The notes beneath the pieces are model-generated. The model ran no database searches and was not told where the DNA came from. It saw only the letters and a list, made by a program, of their open reading frames with translations. Shown here one piece after another: positions 44,772 to 53,942 of a stretch of 64,000 nt of DNA (positions are counted from its first letter, which is position 1; each line of letters begins with the position of its first letter). Source of the DNA: Methylobacterium pseudosasicola (GTDB taxonomy: Bacteria > Pseudomonadota > Alphaproteobacteria > Rhizobiales > Beijerinckiaceae); NCBI RefSeq assembly GCF_900114535.1, contig NZ_FOTK01000013.1, forward strand, positions 1 to 64,000. The letters run 5' to 3'. The translations under genes and the position numbers were made by a program.

Positions 44772-45658
44772 AGGGCATCGTTCTGGCCGGCGGATCCGGC
44801 ACGCGCCTGCACCCGGCGACGCTGTCGATCAACAAGCAGCTGCTGCCGGTCTACGACAAGCCGATGATCTACTATCCGATCTCGGTGCTGATGCTCGCCG
44901 GCATCCGCGAGATCCTGATCATCTCCTCGCCGGAGCACCTGGACAATTACAAGCGCCTGTTCGGCACCGGCGAGCAGTTCGGCCTGCAGTTCTCCTACGC
45001 GGTGCAGCCGCGGCCGGAGGGCCTCGCCCAGGCCTTCGTGATCGGGCGCGACTTCGTCGGCACCGACGACGTGGCGCTGATCCTCGGCGACAACCTGTTC
45101 TTCGGCGCCGGCATGAGGGAGCTGCTGGCGGCTGCGCGGGCGCGCAAGGACGGCGCGACGGTCTTCGCCTACCATGTCGACAACCCGCAGGCCTACGGCG
45201 TGGTCAATCTCGACAAGACCGGGCGCCCGACCAAGATCGTCGAAAAGCCGCAGAACCCGGAATCCACCTGGGCGGTGACCGGCCTGTACTTCTACGACAA
45301 CCAAGTGCTGGACATCGCCGCCGCGGTGAAGCCGTCGGCGCGGGGCGAACTGGAGATCACCAGCGTCAACGAGGCCTATCTCCAGCGCGGCCAGCTCTAC
45401 GTGGAGCGGATGTCGCGCGGCTATGCCTGGCTCGACACCGGGACGCATGACAGCCTGCTGGAAGCCAGCGAGTTCGTCCGCACCCTGCAGAACCGCCAGG
45501 GTCTCCAGGTGGCCTGCCTGGAGGAGATCGCCTTCCTCCAGAACTTCATCACCCGCGACCAGCTGATCGCCCGCGGCGAGATGTTCGCCAAGACCAATTA
45601 CGGCCAGAACCTGCTGCGCCTGGCCCGCGAGAGCGAGGACGAACTCGCGCTGCGGTGA
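44768..45658 (+). CDS. rfbA: Glucose-1-phosphate thymidylyltransferase
   Basis: This is a 296-residue nucleotidyltransferase and the first step of the pathway. Signature GGSGTRLHPAT is at residues 8-18, then QLLPVYDKPMIYYPI, VEKPQNPES and TGLYFYDN, all standard RmlA motifs. It completes the dTDP-L-rhamnose set (rfbC, B, D, A). A hairpin follows 10 bp after the stop. Confidence 0.97.
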   Translation: MKGIVLAGGSGTRLHPATLSINKQLLPVYDKPMIYYPISVLMLAGIREILIISSPEHLDNYKRLFGTGEQFGLQFSYAVQPRPEGLAQAFVIGRDFVGTDDVALILGDNLFFGAGMRELLAAARARKDGATVFAYHVDNPQAYGVVNLDKTGRPTKIVEKPQNPESTWAVTGLYFYDNQVLDIAAAVKPSARGELEITSVNEAYLQRGQLYVERMSRGYAWLDTGTHDSLLEASEFVRTLQNRQGLQVACLEEIAFLQNFITRDQLIARGEMFAKTNYGQNLLRLARESEDELALR

Positions 45659-45668
45659 CGCGAACGAT

Positions 45669-45688
45669 CCGGGGCCAAACGGCCCCGG
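45669..45688. terminator. Hairpin downstream of rfbA
   Basis: A perfect 8-bp stem CCGGGGCC / GGCCCCGG with loop AAAC lies between convergent rfbA and the small secreted protein gene. There is no T-tract after it in either direction, so it is a weak or factor-assisted terminator candidate. Confidence 0.5.
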
Positions 45689-45709
45689 AAAACCGTGAGT
45701 CGCAAAAAT

Positions 45710-45976
45710 CTACTTCGGGCTGCACCCGATGCAGATGCCTTGAGAAATCTTGTCGTCCTGCATCTGCTCCCGGGTGCGGGTGCGGCGATCATCCGCGGTC
45801 GCGGCACCGGCGCCGGAGGCCGGCGGCATCGTTTGGCCGACCGACGAAGTGTGCGGCGCCGTGATGGTGGAGGTCGGTCCTCCGCCGGTTCCGGTCTGAG
45901 CCTGCGCCGAGGCGGCCGTCGCGGCCAGCATCGGCAACAGCGCCGAGAGGCAAAGAATCGTGATGGTGCGGGTCAT
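45710..45976 (-). CDS. Small secreted hypothetical protein
   Basis: This is an 88-residue protein with a clear signal peptide (MTRTITILCLSALLPMLAAT, cleavage near ASAQA, residue 24). The mature part is threonine/glycine-rich and ends with a short CIGC motif that could form a disulphide or bind metal. A strong ribosome-binding site AAGGAG lies before the ATG, and an EcfG-like promoter lies at 46003-46026. I do not recognise a family. Confidence 0.78.
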   Translation of the reverse strand: MTRTITILCLSALLPMLAATAASAQAQTGTGGGPTSTITAPHTSSVGQTMPPASGAGAATADDRRTRTREQMQDDKISQGICIGCSPK

Positions 45977-46002
45977 CTGTCCGGATCTCCTTGATCCGAC
46001 CT

Positions 46003-46026
46003 AACGCGAGCGTGACCACCCAGTTC
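46003..46026 (-). promoter_or_regulatory. EcfG-like (general stress response) promoter candidate
   Basis: Read on the minus strand, GAAC (-35, consensus GGAAC with the first G replaced by C) is separated by 16 bp from CGTT (-10). It is 27 bp upstream of the small secreted protein ATG. The consensus GGAAC-N16/17-CGTT is that of alphaproteobacterial EcfG sigma factors. One mismatch makes this tentative. Confidence 0.35.
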
Positions 46027-46135
46027 GGTCCGCCCCACGAACTCACCCTTTGTTCGCCTTTGCAGACCGGGCGCGGCGCCGTATCAGGGGCGCGCATCCC
46101 TGATCCAGTGTCGAAACCCCGGAGCCGCCGCGCCG

Positions 46136-47233
46136 ATGCGGGACCCCAACGCGATCGACTTCTGGCGCGGCTTCGCCCTCGTGACGATTTTCATCAACCA
46201 CGTCCCGGGCAACACCTTCGAGCGCTACACCTACTCGCAATACGGCATCTCGGACGCCGCCGAGCTGTTCGTGTTCCTGGCGGGCTGGTCGATCGGCATC
46301 GCCACACGCGGGCGCGACGGGAAGCCGGAGCCGGCCGGCCGGAGCGTGGTCCGGCTGCTTGCCCGCACCGTCGAGGTCTACCGAGCGCAGCTCACCGTGA
46401 TGCTGCTGGCGCTGGCGCTCATCGCCGGCTCGGCGCTGCTGCTCGACAACCCGCTGATCCTCGAATGGCACAATGCCGGCGGCTTCTTCGCCGACCCGAT
46501 CCAGTCGGTCTGCGGCATGGCGCTGATGACCTACCAGCTCGGCTTCTTCAACATCCTGCCGCTCTACGTGGTGCTGATCGGCATCGCGCCGATCTTCGTG
46601 CTGGTCGGCCGGTTCAGCCTGATCGCATCGCTGGCCTTATCCGGCGGCCTTTACCTCGCCAGCCTCGTCTTCGAGTGGAACGTGCCGTCCTGGCCGGGAG
46701 AGGGGGATTGGTTCTTCGACCCGTTCTGCTGGCAGGTGCTGCTGGTGCTGGGCTTCGTCCTCCAGGGCTGGCACCTGCGCTCCGACACCCTGCGCCGTTG
46801 GTCGCGGAGATTGATTCCCGCCGGGCTCGCCATCGTCATCCTCGGGATCGTGCTCGCCGTGACGGGGATCCGCCCGGATCCGCTGATGGTGCCGGAGCCG
46901 CGGCTGCTGTTCACGTTCGAGAAGACCTACCTGACACCGGCACGGCTTCTTCATTTCCTGGGGGTATTGCTGGCCTTCGCGCCGCTCTACGCAATCCTGG
47001 CTCCCCGAATCGGTCCGGTCGGTGGCTATCTGAACCGGCTGGGTCGGAACTCCCTGGCGGTCTTCTCCATGGGCTCGATCCTGAGCCTGATCGGGCAGCT
47101 CGTGCGTTTCCAGACCGGCGGCGGCGTGCTGGTCGATATGCTGGTCGCCGGAAGCGGCCTGGTCGGTCTGGGGTTCACCGCATGGTTCGTCGAATGGCGT
47201 ACCCGCATCAAGTCGTCCCGGCCCCGCCCGTGA
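46136..47233 (+). CDS. opgC: OpgC-domain membrane acyltransferase
   Basis: This is a 365-residue polytopic membrane protein with about 10 hydrophobic helices. The OpgC N-terminal signature (DFWRGFALVTIFINHVPGN) is clear, as is AELFVFLAGWSIG. OpgC succinylates osmoregulated periplasmic glucans in model bacteria, but related proteins modify other glycans. The stop overlaps the next gene's GTG start (GTGA), so the acyltransferase and the SGNH-like protein are made together. Confidence 0.9.
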   Translation: MRDPNAIDFWRGFALVTIFINHVPGNTFERYTYSQYGISDAAELFVFLAGWSIGIATRGRDGKPEPAGRSVVRLLARTVEVYRAQLTVMLLALALIAGSALLLDNPLILEWHNAGGFFADPIQSVCGMALMTYQLGFFNILPLYVVLIGIAPIFVLVGRFSLIASLALSGGLYLASLVFEWNVPSWPGEGDWFFDPFCWQVLLVLGFVLQGWHLRSDTLRRWSRRLIPAGLAIVILGIVLAVTGIRPDPLMVPEPRLLFTFEKTYLTPARLLHFLGVLLAFAPLYAILAPRIGPVGGYLNRLGRNSLAVFSMGSILSLIGQLVRFQTGGGVLVDMLVAGSGLVGLGFTAWFVEWRTRIKSSRPRP

Positions 47234-48072
47234 GGTGCGCGCGCGCCTCCGGGCTCCGCTGGGCGCTGACCGCTCTAATTCTGGGCGCCCTGGCACCAGC
47301 GGCAGCCGCGGAGCAGCCGGCAGATCCGGGCGCGGGCGAGCCGGGCCTGTCGCAGGAATGCCGGGTCCCGGGCGCGCAGCTCTACACCATGGCCAAGCTG
47401 GGCGCGGTCCGGTCGGCGCTCGGCGAGAACCGCCCGCTCAAGATCCTGGCGATCGGCGGCAGCGCCGCGCCGGGGGCCTCGGCCTCCTACCCGGCCAAGC
47501 TCGAAGCCGCCCTGGAAAAGGCGCTGCCCAAGACCGACGTGACCATCGACCATCGCGGCCTGCCGGGGGAGATCGCCTCGGGCGCGGCCGAGCGCCTGCG
47601 CACCATGGTGGCGGAGGCCGAACCCGACCTCGTGGTCTGGCAGGTCGGTACCCACGACGCCATCGCCCGGGTCGATGCCGACGCCTTCGCCAGCGCGCTC
47701 AGCGAGGCCGTGGCCTGGATCCGCTCGCACGGGATCGACGTGGTGCTGGTCGACCCGATCTACACCGCCAGCATGGCCGCCGACGTCGATTACAACCGGA
47801 TCGTCGATGCGGTCCGCACCGTGGCGGGCCAGCAGCAGGTGCCGCTGGTGCGCCGCTACGAGGCCCTGCACTACCTATCGAGCCGCAGCGACAAGGGCGA
47901 GGGGCACATGCTCGGCCGCCAGTTCCGGCTCAACGATCTCGGCCTGCGCTGCATGGCCGAGCACGTGGCGCTGACCATCGCCACCTCGCTGATGCGGACT
48001 GAGGCGGAGCCGGAGCCGAAGGTCGCCCCGGCCGGGCCGCCCTTAACCGCACCGCAACGCGCCCCGGGCTAG
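47230..48072 (+). CDS. Periplasmic SGNH/GDSL-like protein
   Basis: This is a 280-residue protein with an N-terminal signal sequence (ALTALILGALAPAAAAE). The SGNH fold is suggested by block I LAIGGSAAPGASAS, a block III-like VWQVGTHDAI and the closing LNDLGLRCMAEHVA. The segment before this last block reads MLGRQFR where related hydrolases have the catalytic Asp-x-x-His, so activity is uncertain. GTG start at 47230 overlaps opgC. It probably acts on the same periplasmic glycan as OpgC. Confidence 0.8.
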   Translation: MRCARASGLRWALTALILGALAPAAAAEQPADPGAGEPGLSQECRVPGAQLYTMAKLGAVRSALGENRPLKILAIGGSAAPGASASYPAKLEAALEKALPKTDVTIDHRGLPGEIASGAAERLRTMVAEAEPDLVVWQVGTHDAIARVDADAFASALSEAVAWIRSHGIDVVLVDPIYTASMAADVDYNRIVDAVRTVAGQQQVPLVRRYEALHYLSSRSDKGEGHMLGRQFRLNDLGLRCMAEHVALTIATSLMRTEAEPEPKVAPAGPPLTAPQRAPG

Positions 48073-48226
48073 ACCGTAGAACCCGAGACCGTTTCCCTGC
48101 GGTCACTGGAGTATCGGCCCGGATAGTTCATTCCGGACGATGTCTCAGCGGGTTTGACGGGTCATCATCTGTTTCCGAGCTGGCGGCCGCCATTCGGGAT
48201 GATGCTCCGAGCCTGGCGCGGAGCCC

Positions 48227-49585
48227 GTGGTGTCAGCGACAGCCCTCCCGGCCCTCAGCAAGCTCGCCGCCGCCGGCCAACGCCTCCACGCCCTGCGGGA
48301 AGGCCCGGCGCGGGCGGCGCTCACGGTCTTCGTCATCCGGGTCGGCGCGGCCGGCTTCGCCTACGCGGCGCAGGTGCTCGCCGCCCGGCTGATGGGCTGG
48401 GACGCCTACGGGATATTCGCCGCCGTCTGGGTCTGGACCGCGATGCTCGGCCACACGCTGACGCTCGGCCTGTCGCAGGGCGCCTGCCGGTTCGTGCCGA
48501 CCGATCAGGCGCGGGGCGATCTCGACCTCGCCCGGGGCTACCTCAGGGCCGGCGCGCTGGTCACCGGCGGGGCGGCGCTCACCGTCGCCGGCCTCGGCGC
48601 GGCGCTGCTGTGGCTGGAGCCCGGCCTGTTCGCCCCGGCCTACCGGGCCCCGATCGCGGTCGCGCTCTGCGTGATGCCGCTGTTCGCGCTTCAGGATTAT
48701 CTCGAGGGCGTGGCCCGGAGCCAGAACTGGGTCGGGCTCGCCATCGCGCCGCCCTACCTGCTGCGCCAGAGCCTAATGATGGCCTGCATGATCGGCGCCG
48801 TGCTGCTCGGGGCGCCGCCCCGGGCCGAGGTCGCGATGGCCTGCATGCTGGTCGCCGCCGCCATCGCCACCGCGCTGCAGGCCGGCCTGCTCCTGGCGCG
48901 TCTGCGGGCGGATCTGCCGGCCGGGCCGCAGCGCTACCAGTGGCGGACCTGGCTCGGCACCAGCCTGCCGATCGCCGGGATCGACCTCGCCAATGCCGGC
49001 TTCACCTTCGTCGACGTGATCGTGCTCGGCGCTCTGGTGAGCCCCGCCGAGCTCGGTCTGTATTTCGCCGCGACCCGGATCCAGCAATTCGTCGTCTTCG
49101 TGCATTTCGCCGCCAGCGCGGCGACGCTCCAGCGCTACAGCGCCGCCCACGCCCGAGCCGATCGCCCCCTGCTCGCAGACCTTGTGCGCCGCCAGGGCCG
49201 GCTGACCGCGGGGGCCACCGCCCTGGTCGGCGCCGGGATCGTCGGCTTGAGCCCCCTGCTGCTGGCGATGTTCGGCCCCGGGCTCGGCTCCAGCGTGCCG
49301 ATCCTGGCCGTGCTGGTCGCCGGCAGCGTCGCGGCGAGCCTGTTCGGGCCGGGCGAGGACCTTTTGACCATGCTGGGCGGCGAGCGCCTCTGCGCCGGCA
49401 TCACCGCCTTCATGCTGATCGTCGCTGGCGCCCTGTGCCTGATGCTGATCCCGCTCCTCGGCCCCCTGGGGGCCGCCCTGGCGGTGGCGCTGGCGACGAT
49501 CGTGCGCGCCGGCCTGCTCGCCCGCGCGGCGGGCCGCCTGCACGGGCTGCCGACCCCGATCTGGTCCGCGGGAGCGATCCGATGA
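48227..49585 (+). CDS. Polysaccharide flippase (Wzx/MVF-type)
   Basis: This is a 452-residue membrane protein with 12 or more helices and the MATE/Wzx pattern (RVGAAGFAYAAQVLAARLMG near the start). It moves lipid-linked glycans across the inner membrane in its family. It lies 154 bp after the SGNH gene, with a GTG start, and overlaps the GNAT gene by 4 bp. Cargo is not shown; proximity to the rhamnose genes is suggestive only. Confidence 0.88.
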   Translation: MVSATALPALSKLAAAGQRLHALREGPARAALTVFVIRVGAAGFAYAAQVLAARLMGWDAYGIFAAVWVWTAMLGHTLTLGLSQGACRFVPTDQARGDLDLARGYLRAGALVTGGAALTVAGLGAALLWLEPGLFAPAYRAPIAVALCVMPLFALQDYLEGVARSQNWVGLAIAPPYLLRQSLMMACMIGAVLLGAPPRAEVAMACMLVAAAIATALQAGLLLARLRADLPAGPQRYQWRTWLGTSLPIAGIDLANAGFTFVDVIVLGALVSPAELGLYFAATRIQQFVVFVHFAASAATLQRYSAAHARADRPLLADLVRRQGRLTAGATALVGAGIVGLSPLLLAMFGPGLGSSVPILAVLVAGSVAASLFGPGEDLLTMLGGERLCAGITAFMLIVAGALCLMLIPLLGPLGAALAVALATIVRAGLLARAAGRLHGLPTPIWSAGAIR

Positions 49586-50721
49586 ATGTTCCGGCTTACG
49601 CGCCGCCCGAAGCTCTCGCCGGCCTGTCGGTCTCCGTCGGCTCCGCGCCGGATCCAGCGGCCTGGGATGCGCTATTCGCCTCCGCCGCAGCGCCGCATCC
49701 GCACTACACGCACCACGTCATCGCGGCGCACCGGGCGGCCGGGCTGCTGCCCGATGGGCTGCGCTTCGTCACGGTACACCGCGGCGGCGCTTGCGTCGCG
49801 CTCCTGCCCTTCACCCTCCGGCGCGACATCACCGGCCTCGGCGGCCGGGTGGCGCGGCCGTTCCTGTCGCCGCTGGTGACCGCCACCGCGCCCCTGGTGA
49901 TCGATGGCCGGGGGCGCGGAGCGGCGGTGGACGCCCTGGTCGCCGGCCTGGAGGAAGCCGGCCGGGCTTGGCGCTGGCCGCTCCTGCCGACGGAGGACGG
50001 CGCCGTCCCGGACATGCTGGCGGCGATGCGGGCGCGCGGCTGGGCGATCGGCGTCGTGACGGCGTTCGAGCGGCCGATGATGGTGCGCCGGGCGGATTAC
50101 GACGCGTTCCTGGCCGGGCATCCGAACCGGTCCCGGTTCAAGGATCTGCGCCGCCGCGCCCGGCGATTGGCGGAGATCGGGACGGTCGCTCACGTCAGCG
50201 CCACGGGCGGCTCGGACTTGGCCGGGCTCGTTGACGACTTCCTCGTCCTGGAGCGGAAGGGCTGGAAGGGGCAGGCCGGCACCGCCATGGCCTGCCGGCC
50301 TGACATGGACGCGCTCGCCCGCGCCCTGTTCGCCGAGGCGCCCGGCCCGGTCGGCATCCGGGCGGATGCCCTGACCCTCGACGGACGGCCGGTCGCGATC
50401 AGCCTCGCCCTGGTGGGCGGCGGCACCGCGACGCTCCTGAAGACCGCCTACGACGAGGATCTGCGCAGCCACGCCCCCGGCCTGCTGCTGGAAGCCGAGA
50501 TCGTGCGCGCCTGCCACGAAACCGGTTTTGCGCAAAAACTCGATTCGGCGACCCTCGACGGCTCGGCTCTGGAGAGCCTCTACCGCGACCGGACTCCCGT
50601 CGCCGAGATCATCGCTCTGCCGCCGGGGGAGCGCAGCCTCTCCCTGGAGCGGCGTCTGCGGCTGGCGCGTTTCGAGCACGAGGCCCGCGCCGCAGCCAAG
50701 AGGGCTTTGCGGCGGCGCTGA
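49582..50721 (+). CDS. GNAT-family acyltransferase (BioF2/CelD-like)
   Basis: This 379-residue protein has a C-terminal GNAT domain resembling the Acetyltransf_6 group of polysaccharide-associated enzymes. Visible segments are FLVLERKGWKGQAGTAMA, ISLALVGGGTATLLKTAYD and SHAPGLLLEAEIVRAC, then FAQKLDSA. It is co-translated with the flippase (ATGA). It likely acylates an envelope sugar or lipid-linked precursor; no substrate can be read from the sequence. Confidence 0.85.
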   Translation: MNVPAYAPPEALAGLSVSVGSAPDPAAWDALFASAAAPHPHYTHHVIAAHRAAGLLPDGLRFVTVHRGGACVALLPFTLRRDITGLGGRVARPFLSPLVTATAPLVIDGRGRGAAVDALVAGLEEAGRAWRWPLLPTEDGAVPDMLAAMRARGWAIGVVTAFERPMMVRRADYDAFLAGHPNRSRFKDLRRRARRLAEIGTVAHVSATGGSDLAGLVDDFLVLERKGWKGQAGTAMACRPDMDALARALFAEAPGPVGIRADALTLDGRPVAISLALVGGGTATLLKTAYDEDLRSHAPGLLLEAEIVRACHETGFAQKLDSATLDGSALESLYRDRTPVAEIIALPPGERSLSLERRLRLARFEHEARAAAKRALRRR

Positions 50722-50730
50722 AACGCGGCC

Positions 50731-51015
50731 CTATCGGTTGCGATACGGCCCCTCGCCCTGGATCTGGTCGTAGACGCCGTGCCCGGTCCGGGCCCGGTAG
50801 GCGCGGCCGGCGATCTCCCCGGGGGTCGGCGGCGTGCCGGGCTGGGCGAAGCTCGTCTCCGGGCGATAGGCCGGTCCCCAGCCGATCTCCTCGTCGCCCG
50901 CCGTGTCCTTGCCGGGAAAGCCAGTGGCGTAGCCGACGCTCTGGGCAAAGGCCGGGGCTGCGGAGAGCCCGAGCACGGCCGCGAGGGTGAGGCGGAGGGT
51001 GGTCCTGGAGCGCAT
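50731..51015 (-). CDS. Small secreted hypothetical protein
   Basis: This is a 94-residue protein with a signal peptide (TTLRLTLAAVLGLSAAPAFA, residues 5-24) and a mature part rich in Gly, Tyr and Pro. It shows no domain. It converges with the GNAT gene. An EcfG-like promoter candidate lies about 50 bp upstream, as for the small secreted protein at 45710-45976. Confidence 0.75.
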   Translation of the reverse strand: MRSRTTLRLTLAAVLGLSAAPAFAQSVGYATGFPGKDTAGDEEIGWGPAYRPETSFAQPGTPPTPGEIAGRAYRARTGHGVYDQIQGEGPYRNR

Positions 51016-51064
51016 GGATCGTCTCGTCGATGGTCGATCCGCAGTGCGGATCCTCTGAACGGGA

Positions 51065-51089
51065 AACGCCGGTCCGGGACGTGCGTTCT
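51065..51089 (-). promoter_or_regulatory. EcfG-like promoter candidate
   Basis: On the minus strand AGAAC (one mismatch to GGAAC) is followed after 16 bp by CGTT, placing a start site about 40 bp before the small secreted protein ATG at 51015. It has the same near-consensus arrangement as the site at 46003-46026. Confidence 0.3.
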
Positions 51090-51167
51090 CGGGGGCGCAT
51101 CCGTGTCGCGGGAAAGCTCCCGAAGCTGCGATCCGGACGACGCCTCACTGCGGAGGCCCGGGTCGCC

Positions 51168-51422
51168 ATGGAGGATTGGAAGGCGGGTTTCCGGGCCGAG
51201 TTGCGGGCCATCGAGATCGCCACCGCCGACGCGGCGGCGTCGGTCCTGCCCGACCTGCTGCGGCGGCTGCGGCATCACCAGGCCGAGCTCGACGGCCCCG
51301 CGCTCCTGACGCTCTATCGCCGCTGGCGGATCCGGCGCCTCGCCCGGGCGGTGGCGGATGCGCGCTGGCAGGTGGAGCAGGGCCGCCTGGCGCGATCGGG
51401 AGGGCTCGATCCGCGGCGGTAA
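51168..51422 (+). CDS. Small hypothetical protein
   Basis: This is an 84-residue helical, arginine- and alanine-rich protein beginning MEDWKAGFRAEL and containing HHQAELDGPALLTLYRRWRIRRL. It has no membrane or signal segment. It converges with the PAS histidine kinase 7 bp away. Longer in-frame starts upstream look non-coding. Confidence 0.5.
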   Translation: MEDWKAGFRAELRAIEIATADAAASVLPDLLRRLRHHQAELDGPALLTLYRRWRIRRLARAVADARWQVEQGRLARSGGLDPRR

Positions 51423-51429
51423 GGCGGTT

Positions 51430-53763
51430 TCAGGCGGCGACAGGCCGCCGGGCGCCCGGACGGGACGCTGCGGCACGGGCCGGCGCGGGCCGGTCCTTCT
51501 GCTCGGGCGTCGGGGCGGGCAGGCGCACCAGCACGACGGTGCCGACCGTTTCCTCCGAGCGGATCCGCAGGGAGCCACCATGCAGCTCGACCATGGAGCG
51601 GGTGATCGCGAGGCCGAGCCCCGAGCCCTTGTGGCTGCGGGTCATCTGCGCCTCGACCTGGGTGAACGGCCGGCCGAGCCGGGCGAGGTCGGCCCGGGGG
51701 ATGCCGATGCCGCTATCCTCGACGAACAGGTGGGTGCTGGCCCCCGCCCGCCGGACGCGGACCGCGACGCGGCCGCCGGCCGGCGTGAACTTCACGGCGT
51801 TCTGGACGAGGTTGGCCAGGATCTGCTGCATCGCGCTCGGATCGGCGAGCAGGTCGATCCCAGGCTGCACGTCGAGGCCGAGCACGATCCCCTTGTCCCG
51901 GGCGGCCGCCTCGACCAGCCCGAGAGCCGAGGCGACGGCAGCCTCGGCGGAGATCGGCCGCGGGCTCAGCCGCACCCGGCGCGCTTCGAGCCGGGCCATG
52001 TTGAGGATGTCGTCGATCATCGAGAGCAGGTGCGAGCCGCTCTCGCGGATGTCGCGGCAATACTCCGTGTAGCGCGGGGTGCCCAGCGGCCCGAGGACCG
52101 CGTTCTCCATCACGTCGGCGAAGCCGATGATCGCGTTGAGCGGCGTGCGCAGCTCATGGCTCATATTGGCCAGGAACTCGGACTTGGCCTGGCTCGCGGC
52201 CTCGGCGGCGGCCTTCTGTTCGAGGTAGCGCTCGGCCAGGTCGGCGAGCTGCTGGGTCTGAAGTTCGAGGGTGCGGCGGGAGCGCTTGAGATCCCTGACG
52301 GTCTCGATCAGCTCGCGCTCGGAGGCCTGCAGCTGCTCCTGGTGGCGCTTCAGGCTGGTGATGTCGGTGCCGACCGAGACGTAGCCGCCATCCTTGGTGC
52401 GGCGCTCGCTGATTTGTAGCCATCGTCCGTCAGTAAGCTCGGCCTCGAAGGTCCGGGCGGCCATGCCGGGGAGGGCGAGGCCGGCCTCGGGGGATTCGCG
52501 TCGCACCTGGGGCAGCACGCCCCGGCCCATCACGTCGGTGTAGCTCCGGCCGGATTGCGCGTCCTCCGGGCTGAGGGCGTGGAGGTGGCGGAACTTCGAA
52601 TTGCACAGCACCAGCCGGTTGCCAGTGTCCCAGAGGACGAAGGCCTCCGAGATCGCCTCGACGGCGTCGCGCAGGCGCATGTCGGAGGCCGCGTTGGTCT
52701 CCTCCAGGGCGCGCTGCTCGGTGATGTCGGTGGCGATGCCGACGAGGTGGCGCCCGCCATCGGTGACGTCGGGCATGACCTCGGCCCGGGCGCGCAGCCA
52801 GACATAGGCGCCGTCGGCTCCGCGCATTCGGAAGGCGTGGTCGACGCAGGTCTGGGCGGCGGCAAGCCCCCGGGCGAGGCTGTAAAGGTCGCCGTCGTCG
52901 GGATGGACCAGGGCGTTCACCGCCCCGAAGGAGAGATATTCGTGCTGCCGCTGGTAGCCGAGCAGGGCGTACATCGAATCGGACCAGTAGATCCGGCCCC
53001 GGGCGATGTCCCAGTCCCAGAGCCCGCAGGCGCCACGGCGCAGGGCGGTCTCCAGCCGGCCGCGGATCTGCTCGCGGGCGCGGTCGGCCCGGGTCGCCTG
53101 CCGGCTCTGCAACCCGTAGGCGAGGCCGACGCCGACGATCACCAGGATCGCGGCCCCGACCAGGACGATCTGGTCCCGGGCCCGGGCGCTCCAGCCGCGC
53201 ATCAGCGGCTCGATCGGCTGCAGCACCGCGACCTGTCCGGCCCCGCCGGGCAGGCTGTGGATGGCGGCGAGCACGCTCTCGCCGCCCGGGAGTTCAAGGG
53301 CCATGGCGCCGGCGCGCTCGCCGAGGCCGGAGAGCGGCTCGCTCTCGCCCAGCACCTGGGCCAGGGTCGTCGCGTCGGCGGGAAGGGGCGGGTGGGCGGC
53401 GGCGATGCGGGTATCGGGCCGGACCAGCAGGAGGCGCCGGCCCGGATGGCGCTCGCTCTCCGGCATCAGGCTGCGCAAATCGGAGGCCCGGCCGCCAACC
53501 GGCGCGATCGCCCGGGCGGCCAGCCGGGCGAAGCCCTCGACCTCAGCCTTGGCGCCGGCCAGGATCTCGGCCCGCTGGCCCTGAATGTGGAGCGCCGCGA
53601 GGCCGACCAGGCAGGCCAGGAACACCGCGAGGATGCCCGGCACGGCGTAGCGCAGCCACCGCTCGACCAGACCGAGCCGCGGATCCCGGACGCGCATCGG
53701 CCAGGAAACGGCGAGACTCGATTCCGCACGCGCGGAGAAGGAAGCGGAAGCCGCCTCCGGCAT
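51430..53763 (-). CDS. Membrane PAS-PAS sensor histidine kinase
   Basis: This is a 777-residue kinase. A membrane helix lies at about 38-60, then a periplasmic domain of about 135 residues and a second helix (about 200-220). Two PAS domains follow (about 240-350 and 365-480), then a coiled coil, HisKA with [18 protein letters not shown] (His near 535) and an ATPase domain with N-box [20 protein letters not shown] and KGSGLGLAI. No receiver is adjacent, so its partner regulator is unknown. It has a general architecture for sensing periplasmic and cytoplasmic signals. Confidence 0.93.
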   Translation of the reverse strand: MPEAASASFSARAESSLAVSWPMRVRDPRLGLVERWLRYAVPGILAVFLACLVGLAALHIQGQRAEILAGAKAEVEGFARLAARAIAPVGGRASDLRSLMPESERHPGRRLLLVRPDTRIAAAHPPLPADATTLAQVLGESEPLSGLGERAGAMALELPGGESVLAAIHSLPGGAGQVAVLQPIEPLMRGWSARARDQIVLVGAAILVIVGVGLAYGLQSRQATRADRAREQIRGRLETALRRGACGLWDWDIARGRIYWSDSMYALLGYQRQHEYLSFGAVNALVHPDDGDLYSLARGLAAAQTCVDHAFRMRGADGAYVWLRARAEVMPDVTDGGRHLVGIATDITEQRALEETNAASDMRLRDAVEAISEAFVLWDTGNRLVLCNSKFRHLHALSPEDAQSGRSYTDVMGRGVLPQVRRESPEAGLALPGMAARTFEAELTDGRWLQISERRTKDGGYVSVGTDITSLKRHQEQLQASERELIETVRDLKRSRRTLELQTQQLADLAERYLEQKAAAEAASQAKSEFLANMSHELRTPLNAIIGFADVMENAVLGPLGTPRYTEYCRDIRESGSHLLSMIDDILNMARLEARRVRLSPRPISAEAAVASALGLVEAAARDKGIVLGLDVQPGIDLLADPSAMQQILANLVQNAVKFTPAGGRVAVRVRRAGASTHLFVEDSGIGIPRADLARLGRPFTQVEAQMTRSHKGSGLGLAITRSMVELHGGSLRIRSEETVGTVVLVRLPAPTPEQKDRPAPARAAASRPGARRPVAA

Positions 53764-53942
53764 GGCCGAACCTCACCCGTGGGAGTTGCGATCCGTTCGC
53801 CGCGTCTCGCGCCCCCCGAATCTGATTGAATACAACCATCTTCGGGGGCCGCTTGTCCACGGATTTTTTACCATTCGGGCTTGACGCAACCCCTGCGTTA
53901 CGACTCGGCCACAGAATCGTTTTCTACCGCAAGTTCAGTAGC

